Assembly: GCA_964384025.1 (NCBI GenBank)
Contig: CAYLJJ010000017.1
Location: forward strand, 14,295 to 78,294
Direction of reading: 5' to 3'
Source: CAYLJJ01 sp964384025
GTDB taxonomy: Bacteria > Myxococcota_A > Bradymonadia > UBA7976 > UBA1532
DNA length: 64,000 bases
Numbering within the stretch: the stretch's first letter is position 1; the number at the start of each line of letters is the position of its first letter. Made by a program: the position numbers and the translations under genes. The notes below the pieces were generated by a model. It saw only the letters and a list, made by a program, of their open reading frames with translations. It ran no database searches and was not told the origin of the DNA. Of the stretch, positions 8,946-16,987 are shown one piece after another.

Positions 8946-10532
8946 ATGTTCAGTCGGAGATTGCTTGGGATCATCGCCGCGTTGAGCTTGCTCAGCACTT
9001 CCGCTCTCGCGGGCTTTATCACCCCTGTCAAGCCTTTCAGCAAGAGAGTAGGTCAGACCCCCATCGGGGTGGTCAAGGCCGGGGAGATTACGATGCCCCT
9101 GATCACTTGGGGAGGAGATGTCCTGACCCTCTTCGCGAATGGCGGCGTCACAACTCAGAAGAACAGTATTTTTGCTCAGAAGAAGCTCAAGCTCAAGCTC
9201 AAGCTTCAGGACAACTTTGTAGAGCAGGTCCAAGCTTATATGAAGGGAGAGTCTCCCTTCCTGCGCGGCACCCTAGGGATGATCAACGCCGCCTCTGAGG
9301 TTCTCAATAAAGATCCTCGCACCCAACCTGTAGTGATTCTTCAGCTCACCTGGAGCACAGGCGGCGACTGCCTCGTGGTGCGAGGGGTCAACAGCGTCAA
9401 GGATCTCAAGGGCAAAAAGATCGTCCTCCAGCAGTACTCCCCTCATATGGACTTCTTGGATAAGGTGTTGGGAGATGCAGGGCTCAGCTCTAAAGATGTC
9501 AAGATCCTCTGGGTTGAAGAGCTGACGGGTGGCAAGAACGATCCCGCCTCTGCCTTTAAGAAGGATAAGAGCATCAGCGCCGCCTTCTGTATCTCTCCAG
9601 ATGCCATCGCCCTGGCCGCTGATGATGCTGAAGATGGTAAGGATGGAGCCTCGATCCTCTTTGATACTCGCACCGCCAACCGTATGATCGCGGATGTCAT
9701 CGCCGTACGACGAGACTTCTTTGAGGCCAACAAGCAGATGGTTAAGGATCTGACCTTTGGCTATCTAGAGACCGCTCAGAAGGTCAAGCAACTGAGCAAG
9801 AACAAGAAGTTCATCTCAAAGGCTGCTGCCTTTTTTATGGGCAGTGAGTCTAAGACAGATGACATTGAGGGGCTCTTAGCTGACTGTACCGTCCAGCTCA
9901 AGGATGATAACTTCAGCTTCTTCCAGCATGAGGGCAACCTCGTGGGCTTTGAGCCCACAAACAAGCGTATCCAGCGCTTCCTTAAGCGCGAGGGTTATAT
10001 CAGCGAGAACGCAGAGTTGGAGCACGCCAAATGGAACTATGGAGTGAAGAAGGCGGAGATCAAGATCAAGCGTGAGACCGCTGCGCCCAAGAGCATCCCC
10101 GAAGCTGTAGTCACCCTCTTTGAGTTTGAGATCAAGTTCGATCCCAACCAGCATGAGTTCTCTGCAGCCAAGTATGGCAAAGCCTTCGCTCGCACCCTAG
10201 ACTTAGCCTCTCACTATGGTGGCGCCATGTTGGAGATCGTGGGCCATGTTGATCCAACCAAGATCAATAAGATGAGGGCAGAGGGAGGACGACCGATGAT
10301 CATCAAGCGAATGAGCAGCATGGTCACCAAGCTCTCCAGCAAACGAGCCAAGACGGTCAAAAAGACTCTACTCAAGTATGCCAAAGAGAAGGGTACTCTC
10401 TTCGATGAGTCTCAGTTCATGACCAAGGGGATGGGGATCAAACAGCCCCGCCACAAGAAGCCCAAGAACGATGCTCAGAAGGCAGATAACCGCCGTGTGG
10501 TCTTCCGAGTCCTCAACGTCCTCATCGAGTAG
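8946..10532 (+). CDS. Periplasmic substrate-binding protein fused to OmpA-like domain
   Basis: Predicted exported protein of 528 residues. The ATG at 8946 opens a signal peptide (MFSRRLLGIIAALSLLSTSALA) and has CAGGAG upstream. Residues about 30-330 resemble NitT/TauT-type substrate-binding proteins: ITWGGDVLTLFANGG, LKGKKIVLQQYSPHMDF and FCISPDAIALA. Residues about 390-528 resemble an OmpA C-terminal peptidoglycan-binding domain, with EIVGHVDP and LSSKRAKTV placing the conserved Asp and Arg that contact diaminopimelate. It may tether a solute-sensing domain to the cell wall. No permease or ATPase gene is adjacent, so a sensory or structural role is as likely as transport. It stands alone, converging on the kinase gene to its right. 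Confidence 0.78.
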   Translation: MFSRRLLGIIAALSLLSTSALAGFITPVKPFSKRVGQTPIGVVKAGEITMPLITWGGDVLTLFANGGVTTQKNSIFAQKKLKLKLKLQDNFVEQVQAYMKGESPFLRGTLGMINAASEVLNKDPRTQPVVILQLTWSTGGDCLVVRGVNSVKDLKGKKIVLQQYSPHMDFLDKVLGDAGLSSKDVKILWVEELTGGKNDPASAFKKDKSISAAFCISPDAIALAADDAEDGKDGASILFDTRTANRMIADVIAVRRDFFEANKQMVKDLTFGYLETAQKVKQLSKNKKFISKAAAFFMGSESKTDDIEGLLADCTVQLKDDNFSFFQHEGNLVGFEPTNKRIQRFLKREGYISENAELEHAKWNYGVKKAEIKIKRETAAPKSIPEAVVTLFEFEIKFDPNQHEFSAAKYGKAFARTLDLASHYGGAMLEIVGHVDPTKINKMRAEGGRPMIIKRMSSMVTKLSSKRAKTVKKTLLKYAKEKGTLFDESQFMTKGMGIKQPRHKKPKNDAQKADNRRVVFRVLNVLIE

Positions 10533-10561
10533 TCAAAAGCGGTCGAATCTCCAAGCAGATC

Positions 10562-12964
10562 TCAGCGCCGAAGTTTCTCTTGAGATCCAGGCGCTGAAAA
10601 GCTGGGCCTGAGCAGGGCTTGAGCGTCCAAAGCCAGGCGAAACCCCAGATCTTCAGCGGGGCGATCTGATCTCTGATAACGCCAAGCTCCCAGATGGCAT
10701 TCTGGACGCTGAGAGGCGAAGCCTCCTCCCTTGACCACACGGTAGCGAGGCTCCTCAGGGTGTCGATCAGCGGTCCATTCACGAACCCCCCCTGAGAGAT
10801 CACTGATCCCATAGAGGGAGCGGTCTTGCTCCTCACCCACCGCGCTCAATGCTCCCCCCTCTGGGCTCTCCGCGCAGCGACAGAAGCTGGGCTCCCACTG
10901 GTTCCCCCAAGGGTAGGCGCGGCCATCAGCGCCACGCGCTGCGCATTCCCACTCCAGGGCGCTGGGGAGCCGCCAAGAGAGCTGCTCCTGATCCCCTCTC
11001 CAACGAGCATAGGCTTCGGCGTCCTGAGCCCTGATCCCTGTTACTGGATTTTGTAAAGGCCCCTGAGGGTAAAGACAGCCCTCTTTGCCCTCTCTCCAGC
11101 CCCCTCCTTGAGGTTGATGACGCTGGGCCTTGCTCCTCTCTCCTCCCTGAAGAAGGGCATTGAGGAAACTCGCGTACTCTCCTTGGGTGATTGGAGTCTT
11201 CATCAAGAGAAAGCCGGGTAGGCGTCGGCGCTGGCGGAGAGGAGCCTTGATCTCAGGGCTGCTCGCTCCAGACCAAAAGATTCCCCCTGGAACATAGACG
11301 CAGCTGGAAGGAAGGCGACCTTCGGGGAGCAGGGGCAGATGCAGCTCTGCGGTCTCTTGTCGGCTGATCGAGAAGCTCAGGAGGAGAGGGTGGTAACCTG
11401 GAGCTTGCAGTTGGAGGAGATAGCTCCCCATCGGGAGCGGTTTGAGCATGAGGGGTGCTTCTCCAGAGAACTTGAGAGCCTCTGATCTCCATTCTCTTCC
11501 TTCGATCTGAACCGCTTGGAGATGAACCCAGCTCTTTGGAGGATCGGCGCTGAGCTTAAGTGAGCCCTCCCCCTTAATGGCGACTCTCAGCCCCTGTCGA
11601 GGGTCATGATGCCGCAGTAAGGGAAGATAGATCAGCATCTCAGCGCGGTGTCCAAGCCGCTCCGCTTCTAAGAAGCGGTACCAATAGAGATCGCGAAGCT
11701 TTTCACGCGCCGCCTGATGCTTTGAGGAGTGTTCGAGGAGCTGTAGGAGGTGAGCACAAGCCGACTCAAAGCTGTGCTCGACCTCAAACTCTATCTGTTT
11801 GAACCGCTGACGCAGAGCCCAATGTACCTCCTCATACTGTGTAGATGCTTGAGGGAGGCGATGCAGCTCTCGCTCTGCCAGCTCACGCGCCAGATGCCGT
11901 CGCTGTCGTGCAGAGCTTCTGAAGCGCTCTCCTTGCCGCAGCGCTTCTTGATAGATCTGTGCCTGGAGCCGAATATGCTCTGAGCCACCTTGAGCCCCGA
12001 TGAGGCAGATCTCCAGCTCAGCTCTGAGCTCTTGGACCTTGTGATAACGATCTTGGGGGTTGCGCTCCAGACAGCGCATCAACAGGGCCTCTAAATTGGG
12101 GGGGATCTCAGTGAAATGACTGGGAGGGAGAGGGCCACCGCGCCGCACCCTCTCCAACAGCTCTTGAGTGTTCCTCTCCTGGAAAGGGGGGCGCCCACAG
12201 AGCAGCTCATAGAGGAGCGCGCCCAGGGAGTAGATATCTGTGGCCTCACCCAGAGCTTCCACCAAGCCCATCGCTTGCTCAGGGCTCATATAGCTGGGGG
12301 TTCCCGTGATCGCGCCATGCCGGGTAGCATAGGCAGAGCGCCTGGGGCGTCCGCCCACGATAGGCCGCTTGACCTCCTGATTGATGATCTTGGCCAGACC
12401 CCAATCCATGACAAAGACCTCACCAAACTCCCCCAACATAATATTGGAGGGCTTGAGGTCTCTGTGGATTACACCGCGGCTGTGGGCATAGGCTACCGCT
12501 TGGCAGATCTGAATAAAAATCTGCAACATCCGAGAGCGCTCAAGTTGGGGGAGAGTCTTAGATTGACGTTGAGCCTGGATGATCTCCTGCAGGCTCTGCC
12601 CCTCCAAAAATTCCATGGTGAAGAAGGGCTCCTCCTCCTCCAGGTTGATCTCATAGATGGGGATGATGCCTGGATGTTGAAGCTGCGCGGTGATGCGCGC
12701 TTCATCTAGAAAGCGAGCGCAGGCGTTGGGGATGTTCGTGTTGGGAAGCAGGCGCTTGAGGGCCACCAAGCGTTGCAGCGCCAGATCTTTAACCAGAGCA
12801 ACGCTGCCCATGCTGCCCCGCCCCAGCTCTCGGATAAACTGATAGCGCTGAGCGCCTTGAGGGAGCTGAATCTGGAGGGGCTCTGCGAGGGTGGTCTCCC
12901 AGCCATCCTCTTGATCTTCTTGGATGATGGCGGTGCCTGAAGGCAGGGGAGGATCGGTGGCCAT
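10562..12964 (-). CDS. Ser/Thr protein kinase with C-terminal FGE-sulfatase-like domain
   Basis: An 800-residue Hanks-type kinase. The kinase domain covers about residues 40-310: glycine loop GRGSMGSV, VAIK-type lysine in LVALKRLL, catalytic loop VIHRDLKPSN, metal motif in this family's MDWGLAK form, and GTPSYMSPEQA in the activation segment. Residues 330-550 are helical and then beta-rich, with a PEGA-like stretch (GSYLLQLQAPGYHP). Residues about 555-790 match the formylglycine-generating-enzyme/SUMF1-like fold: VYVPGGIFWSG, TPITQGEYASFLN, WRLPSALEWECAARG, YPWGN, GGVREWTADR and the closing LGFRLALDA. In bacterial kinases such domains usually act as ligand or effector modules. No membrane segment is seen, so it is probably cytoplasmic. 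Convergent with the gene before it. Confidence 0.9.
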   Translation of the reverse strand: MATDPPLPSGTAIIQEDQEDGWETTLAEPLQIQLPQGAQRYQFIRELGRGSMGSVALVKDLALQRLVALKRLLPNTNIPNACARFLDEARITAQLQHPGIIPIYEINLEEEEPFFTMEFLEGQSLQEIIQAQRQSKTLPQLERSRMLQIFIQICQAVAYAHSRGVIHRDLKPSNIMLGEFGEVFVMDWGLAKIINQEVKRPIVGGRPRRSAYATRHGAITGTPSYMSPEQAMGLVEALGEATDIYSLGALLYELLCGRPPFQERNTQELLERVRRGGPLPPSHFTEIPPNLEALLMRCLERNPQDRYHKVQELRAELEICLIGAQGGSEHIRLQAQIYQEALRQGERFRSSARQRRHLARELAERELHRLPQASTQYEEVHWALRQRFKQIEFEVEHSFESACAHLLQLLEHSSKHQAAREKLRDLYWYRFLEAERLGHRAEMLIYLPLLRHHDPRQGLRVAIKGEGSLKLSADPPKSWVHLQAVQIEGREWRSEALKFSGEAPLMLKPLPMGSYLLQLQAPGYHPLLLSFSISRQETAELHLPLLPEGRLPSSCVYVPGGIFWSGASSPEIKAPLRQRRRLPGFLLMKTPITQGEYASFLNALLQGGERSKAQRHQPQGGGWREGKEGCLYPQGPLQNPVTGIRAQDAEAYARWRGDQEQLSWRLPSALEWECAARGADGRAYPWGNQWEPSFCRCAESPEGGALSAVGEEQDRSLYGISDLSGGVREWTADRHPEEPRYRVVKGGGFASQRPECHLGAWRYQRSDRPAEDLGFRLALDAQALLRPSFSAPGSQEKLRR

Positions 12965-13024
12965 GAGCCTCTCGGGAGTTGGAAAGTTCGACGGTAACTT
13001 AGCGCTCTTCCAGACGCCAGATCT

Positions 13025-13723
13025 CTAATCCTGAGGTTTCATCCCCCAGATCAAGAGGAGGAGATAGAGGGGCACCATCAGGAGGCCAAGGGTGGGGGCG
13101 TTGAGCCCCGCTCGATCCTCTGAATCCAAGAACAGCACGCGAGCCCCAGGGGACAAGCCAACATGCTCTCGATAGAGAGGCAGGAAAGGTCCTTCCATCT
13201 CTCCCCCAACGCTCCGCTGTACGCTCTGGACCCTCTCTCGTAGGCGTCCTGTAATGCGCAACGCGACTCCCTCTGGGGGCTCTGGCAGGATCACCAGCAA
13301 ACGCCCCTCATAGGGAGCGAGGGGCAGGAGCGCTCGCTCGCCCTCTCTCCCTCGGATGATGTAAAGGGCTTCTAAGAGAGGACGACCCTCTACAGTAGCG
13401 AAGCCTGAGGGGACCTCCTCTTGAAGAAGATCGATAGGGCGCAGGAGAGGGTAGCCTCGCTGAGCTTCATAGAGTAGATGAAGGAGCGCCGAGAGGCTCA
13501 ACGCGCTAAAGAGGAGGAGCAGCGTCCGCCGTGCACCTTTGGAAAGCCGAGAGGGATGTCGAGGGCGTAGGCTCAGTGCGGGGAGCCCGAGAGAGAAGAG
13601 GGCCAACGAGACGCCGATCAGCACTGCATCCCGTTTGAGCGCACCTGAGGCCAAGAGATGAAGCATCAAACCGCTGCTCAAACCGAGCAAGCTGCTGAGG
13701 ATCAACCAGGAGCGGGCTTTCAT
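13025..13723 (-). CDS. Hypothetical multipass membrane protein
   Basis: 232 residues from the ATG at 13723. The open frame extends further upstream to 14005, but that extension runs antisense through the tRNA-Pro gene and gives the well-known spurious peptide GFEPPTTCTP, so it is rejected. Three hydrophobic segments lie near the N-terminus (SWLILSSLLGLSSGLML, LIGVSLALFSLGL, LLLLFSALSLSALLHLL) and one at the C-terminus (LMVPLYLLLLIWGM). Between them is a beta-rich soluble part of about 110 residues with ATVEGRPLLEA. No family is recognised. It overlaps no neighbour and its upstream region is shared with the tRNA promoter on the other strand. Confidence 0.65.
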   Translation of the reverse strand: MKARSWLILSSLLGLSSGLMLHLLASGALKRDAVLIGVSLALFSLGLPALSLRPRHPSRLSKGARRTLLLLFSALSLSALLHLLYEAQRGYPLLRPIDLLQEEVPSGFATVEGRPLLEALYIIRGREGERALLPLAPYEGRLLVILPEPPEGVALRITGRLRERVQSVQRSVGGEMEGPFLPLYREHVGLSPGARVLFLDSEDRAGLNAPTLGLLMVPLYLLLLIWGMKPQD

Positions 13724-13800
13724 CTCTCTATTGGGCGTTGTGTAGAGAGGAAGCGCAAGTCCTCTCAGGAGGCTCAGCACCGGCGCTTCAAAAAAACTGA

Positions 13801-13829
13801 TTGACAGCTCTAAAGATGGCCTATATTTT
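13801..13829 (+). promoter_or_regulatory. Promoter of tRNA-Pro
   Basis: TTGACA at 13801-13806, a 17-base spacer, then TATTTT at 13824-13829 (or TATATT at 13822 with a 15-base spacer), ending 14 bases before the mature tRNA. The -35 box is a perfect consensus. It fits a strong housekeeping promoter driving the tRNA alone. Confidence 0.7.
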
Positions 13830-13843
13830 TCGCGCCGTCCTCT

Positions 13844-13917
13844 CGGGGTGTAGCGCAGTCTGGTAGCGCACTTGCATGGGGTGCAAGTGGTCGGAGGTTC
13901 AAATCCTCTCACCCCGA
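13844..13917 (+). tRNA. tRNA-Pro (anticodon GGG)
   Basis: A 74-base cloverleaf. The acceptor stem is CGGGGTG/CACCCCG with discriminator A; the D-arm is GCGC...GCGC; the anticodon stem CTTGC/GCAAG encloses ATGGGGT, giving anticodon GGG; the T-arm is GGAGGTTCAAATCCTCT. The 3-prime CCA is not encoded. It is flanked by its own promoter and terminator. Confidence 0.95.
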
Positions 13918-13918
13918 C

Positions 13919-13952
13919 AAAAGCCGTGAGCTTCAGCTCGCGGCTTTTTTTT
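13919..13952 (+). terminator. Rho-independent terminator after tRNA-Pro
   Basis: Stem AGCCGTGAGC / GCTCGCGGCT with loop TTCA, followed by eight T residues, two bases after the tRNA. It insulates the tRNA from surE, whose start is 22 bases further on. Confidence 0.9.
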
Positions 13953-13973
13953 ATCTCTTTCACGAGCAGGCTC

Positions 13974-14723
13974 TTGAACTCCAAGCCTCTGATTCTCCTC
14001 AGCAATGATGATGGTTTTGGCGCCCCTGGTCTCCTGGCTTTGGAGGCCGCCCTTCAAAATCTAGGGAGCGTCGCCGTCTCTGCCCCTGATCGGGAGCGCT
14101 CCGGCTCCTCTCGTGGCATCTCTCTGAGTGAACCTTTGCGGATTCACCACCACGGAGAGCTGCGTTGGAGCACGACAGGGACTCCTTCAGACGCGGTCTA
14201 TCTCGCGCTCTACAAGCTTCTACCACGACGCCCTGATCTGGTGGTCAGCGGTATCAACCCAGCCCCGAACCTGGCCTGTGATGTTCACTACTCTGGGACC
14301 GTCGCAGCCGCCCTTGAGGGGGCGATGGCAGGGATCCCCTCGCTGGCGGTGAGTCAGATGGGCGCCGAGGGAGGCTTTGAGGCTGCAGCCTCTCTGGCTT
14401 GTCAGATGGCGCAGCGGCTCTTGAGTTGGGGAGAACCTCTGCTCCTCAACCTAAACGTTCCCCAAGAGCCCCTTGGACTCCGTTGGGTACATTTGGGGCG
14501 CCGAGACTATCACCACTCGGTGATCGAGCGTCAGGGTCCTCGCGGTCGTTCCTATTACTGGGTGGGGGGGCGCTTGGGCTCTAAGCCCTGTCCGGGTGCT
14601 GATATTGAGACGGTGGCCTCCGGTTGGGCCTCTCTCACCCCCATCAGGCTCAATCAAACAGATGATGATGCTCTGGCACGGCTCAGGGCTCGTGAGGAGC
14701 GAGATGCAGAAGCTGAACAGTAA
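13974..14723 (+). CDS. surE: 5'-nucleotidase SurE
   Basis: 249 residues, the usual SurE length (about 250). It hydrolyses nucleoside 5'/3'-monophosphates with a divalent metal in the cytoplasm. Family motifs are clear: the N-terminal metal site LILLSNDDGFGAPGL, VSAPDRERSGSSRGIS, and SGINPAPNLACDVHYSGTV followed by AALEGAMAGIPSLAVS. No ATG fits. The TTG at 13974 is preferred because it lies just before the first conserved strand and has GAGCAGG upstream; any longer reading would run back into the tRNA terminator. The 3-prime end overlaps the next gene by 20 bases, indicating coupled translation. Confidence 0.93.
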   Translation: MNSKPLILLSNDDGFGAPGLLALEAALQNLGSVAVSAPDRERSGSSRGISLSEPLRIHHHGELRWSTTGTPSDAVYLALYKLLPRRPDLVVSGINPAPNLACDVHYSGTVAAALEGAMAGIPSLAVSQMGAEGGFEAAASLACQMAQRLLSWGEPLLLNLNVPQEPLGLRWVHLGRRDYHHSVIERQGPRGRSYYWVGGRLGSKPCPGADIETVASGWASLTPIRLNQTDDDALARLRAREERDAEAEQ

Positions 14724-15675
14724 GGGCCTCGCCCGAGGGATGATGGGTGGGGTGCTTATGGGCCTCGCCAACCTGGTGCCAGGGATCAGCGGTGGCACCA
14801 TGCTGGTAGCCGCTGGGGTCTATCAGGAGTTCATCAACGCCATCGCCGAGATCACCACCCTTCGTTTCCGTCTGCGCTCTATGATCCTCCTGGGCTCTGT
14901 GGGGATCTCAGCGGGCTTGGCGATCCTCCTCTTGGCGGGCTGGGTCAAGGGCTTGGTCGTCGATCACCGTTGGCTGATGTATAGCCTCTTTATCGGCTTA
15001 ACCTTGGGCGGCGTTCCTGTGGTCTGGAAGATGATCAAGCGCCCAGACCGGGCCACCTGGATCGGCGCAGCCCTGGGGCTCCTGGGGATGTCTGTCCTGG
15101 CCCTCTTTCAGAGCAGTGGGAACGCAGGGGGAGGCAGCAATGAGGGGATCTTGATGATGTGGTTGGCGGGGGTGGTGGCCGCTGGTGCGATGATCCTCCC
15201 TGGCATCAGTGGGGGTTACCTCTTCTTGATCATGGGCGTCTATGTGCCCATCTTGGGTGCCATCGATCAGCTCAAGTTGGCTCTCAAAGCGGGAGATATT
15301 GGAGCGGTGATGGGTCCAGGGCTCAACGTCATCCTCCCTGTGGGGATCGGCGTAGTCATCGGCGTCGCTGTGGTCTCCAACTTGCTCAAGCGGCTCTTGG
15401 ACCGCTACGAATCGGGCACCCTTGGGGTTCTCTTGGGGCTCCTGGTGGGTGCCGTAGTGGGTCTCTGGCCCTTTCAACAGGGGATCGCTCCTGCCATTGG
15501 CCAGAGCTTTAAGGGGCAGCTCGTCACCGCTGAGCTGCTCAGCAAAATCCCCCCACACAAATACCCCACCCAGTTCTTTCAGCCAGGGTTCACAGAGATC
15601 ATGGGCGCCTTAGGGATGATCCTCCTTGGTATCATCTTGACGCTGTTGGTGGCGCGCCTAGGAAAAGAGAGCTGA
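14704..15675 (+). CDS. DUF368 membrane protein, polyprenyl-phosphate transporter PopT-like
   Basis: A 323-residue polytopic membrane protein of the DUF368 family. Family members (PopT) have been implicated in returning undecaprenyl phosphate across the cytoplasmic membrane for wall synthesis. Two inverted copies of the signature are visible: GLANLVPGISGGTML near residue 20 and GAMILPGISGGYLFLI near residue 165. About eight to nine hydrophobic segments follow the family layout. The ATG at 14704 overlaps the end of surE and has GAGGAG 6 bases upstream. The function fits the neighbouring cell-wall hydrolase gene. The assignment to DUF368 is firm; the transport role is by family. Confidence 0.88.
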   Translation: MQKLNSKGLARGMMGGVLMGLANLVPGISGGTMLVAAGVYQEFINAIAEITTLRFRLRSMILLGSVGISAGLAILLLAGWVKGLVVDHRWLMYSLFIGLTLGGVPVVWKMIKRPDRATWIGAALGLLGMSVLALFQSSGNAGGGSNEGILMMWLAGVVAAGAMILPGISGGYLFLIMGVYVPILGAIDQLKLALKAGDIGAVMGPGLNVILPVGIGVVIGVAVVSNLLKRLLDRYESGTLGVLLGLLVGAVVGLWPFQQGIAPAIGQSFKGQLVTAELLSKIPPHKYPTQFFQPGFTEIMGALGMILLGIILTLLVARLGKES

Positions 15676-16304
15676 AGCTGCTGGACTCTAAGGGCCTGCT
15701 CCTGCTCAGCCTGCTTACGCTGAGCTGTGGGGGCTCTGAACCTAAACCTGAGCCTTCAGGTCGTTGGTATCGAGTCAAGCGAGGAGACAGCATCTATAAG
15801 ATCTCCAAGCGTGAGGGGATCCCCGCCAAAGAGATCATCAAGCAAAACGCTCTCAGCGATCCTGACCGCTTAAGGCCAGGCCAAGAGCTGTTTTTAGCTG
15901 CTCCTCAAACCCACTCCGAGAGAACACGCTTTGTCTGGCCGCTGAAGTCTTGGGTCTTCAGCAGCGGCTTTGGGGAGCGCCGAGGGCGACGGAGGCATAA
16001 AGGGATCGACCTCGTCGCACCCTCAGGTACGCATATCTATGCTGCTGCTGACGGTGTGGTGATCTACAGCGACAACAAGCAGCGGGGCTATGGAAACTTG
16101 GTGATCTTACGTCATTCAGCGCTGTTTACGACGCTCTATGCCCACAACCGAAAGAACCAAGTTGATGAGGGGGATGAAGTCAGGCAAGGTCAGATGATCG
16201 CTGAGGTGGGCAGCACGGGCCGCAGCACCGGTGCACACCTTCACTTTGAGATCCACTATAAAGGCCGCGCTCGGGATCCTCTCCACTACCTCCCTGCGCG
16301 TTAA
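15672..16304 (+). CDS. LysM-M23 lipoprotein (NlpD/EnvC-like), CTG start
   Basis: About 210 residues, with no ATG, GTG or TTG before the conserved part. The frame opens at CTG 15672, overlapping the TGA of the upstream gene, or at the CTG codons at 15678/15681, with GGAAAAGAGAG just upstream. The N-terminus is a short lipoprotein signal (GLLLLSLLTLSCGGS, lipobox L-T-L-S-C). Residues about 33-76 form a LysM domain (YRVKRGDSIYKISKREGIP ... LRPGQELFLA). Residues about 88-205 form an M23 peptidase or activator domain with the zinc motifs HKGIDLV and HLHFEI, so it may be catalytically competent. Such proteins cleave peptidoglycan or activate amidases at division. Tightly coupled to the DUF368 gene and followed by apt after 11 bases. 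Confidence 0.85.
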   Translation: MKLLDSKGLLLLSLLTLSCGGSEPKPEPSGRWYRVKRGDSIYKISKREGIPAKEIIKQNALSDPDRLRPGQELFLAAPQTHSERTRFVWPLKSWVFSSGFGERRGRRRHKGIDLVAPSGTHIYAAADGVVIYSDNKQRGYGNLVILRHSALFTTLYAHNRKNQVDEGDEVRQGQMIAEVGSTGRSTGAHLHFEIHYKGRARDPLHYLPAR

Positions 16305-16315
16305 GGAAAATAGAG

Positions 16316-16828
16316 ATGAAGCTTAAGGAGATGGTTCGGGATATCCCAGACTTTCCCAAACCCGGCATCCTCTTCGCTGACATCACCCCCATCTTGGCTG
16401 ATGGGGAGCTCTTCGCGGAGGTGATCGATGCTCTCTCAGCCCTCGTGACCCTGAGCGGTGCCAACAAGATCCTGGCGATTGAATCCCGAGGCTTTATCTT
16501 TGGCGCTCCTGTGGCTCGTGATCTTGCTTTGCCCTTGATCCCTGTCCGCAAACCGGGCAAACTTCCTGCCAAGGTTGTACGGGTCGAGTATGCGCTTGAG
16601 TACGGCACGGACACTCTTGAGATGCACGCAGACGCTTTGTCTCCAGGTGATCGTGTGGTGGTGATCGATGATCTTCTCGCCACAGGGGGCACGGCTGAGG
16701 CTGCCTGTATATTGGCGGAGGGACAGGGAGCAGATGTGGTCAGCCTCCTCTTCCTCATCGAGCTGCCCCCTTTGGGGGGGCGGGCAAGGCTCTCTCCTCG
16801 AGCGGTGAGCTGCCTTGTTACTTGTTGA
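16316..16828 (+). CDS. apt: Adenine phosphoribosyltransferase
   Basis: 170 residues, slightly shorter than the common 170-183. It converts adenine and PRPP to AMP in purine salvage. Motifs in order: IPDFPKPGILFADITPIL at the N-terminus, AIESRGFIFGAPVA, PVRKPGKLPAK, and the PRPP loop VVVIDDLLATGGTAEAA. The ATG at 16316 has AAGGAAAATAGAG upstream and lies 11 bases after the LysM-M23 gene, so it is probably the last protein gene of the surE operon. A tRNA-Arg begins 4 bases after the stop. Confidence 0.95.
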   Translation: MKLKEMVRDIPDFPKPGILFADITPILADGELFAEVIDALSALVTLSGANKILAIESRGFIFGAPVARDLALPLIPVRKPGKLPAKVVRVEYALEYGTDTLEMHADALSPGDRVVVIDDLLATGGTAEAACILAEGQGADVVSLLFLIELPPLGGRARLSPRAVSCLVTC

Positions 16829-16832
16829 ATGA

Positions 16833-16906
16833 GCCTTCATAGCTCAGGTGGATAGAGCACAGGTTTCCTAAACCTGGGGTCGCAGGTTCAAGTCCTGCTG
16901 AGGGTA
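16833..16906 (+). tRNA. tRNA-Arg (anticodon CCT)
   Basis: A 74-base cloverleaf. The acceptor is GCCTTCA/TGAGGGT with discriminator A; the D-arm is GCTC...GAGC; the anticodon stem CAGGT/ACCTG encloses TTCCTAA, giving anticodon CCT; the T-arm is GCAGGTTCAAGTCCTGC. CCA is not encoded. It starts 4 bases after the apt stop and probably shares its transcript. Confidence 0.93.
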
Positions 16907-16912
16907 CTCATC

Positions 16913-16949
16913 AAAAAAGGCCTGGACAGATTGTCCGGGCCTTTTTTTT
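16913..16949 (+). terminator. Rho-independent terminator after tRNA-Arg
   Basis: Stem AAAAAAGGCCTGGACA / TGTCCGGGCCTTTTTT (one G:T pair) with a short GAT loop and a run of eight Ts. It ends the surE-apt-tRNA transcript and, being nearly symmetrical with an A-run on the left, could also serve the convergent gene at 16988. Confidence 0.9.
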
Positions 16950-16987
16950 GATCAACAAAGGTAGAGGATCCCAGCCATCTCAACTCC

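Noticed and set aside
13724..14005. N-terminal extension of the membrane protein at 13025-13723
   Set aside because: It is read antisense through tRNA-Pro and its terminator and gives a known spurious peptide.
14998..15558. 186-codon minus-strand frame inside the DUF368 gene
   Set aside because: It is a shadow of a conserved membrane protein; the translation is His/Asp/Gln-rich without family motifs.
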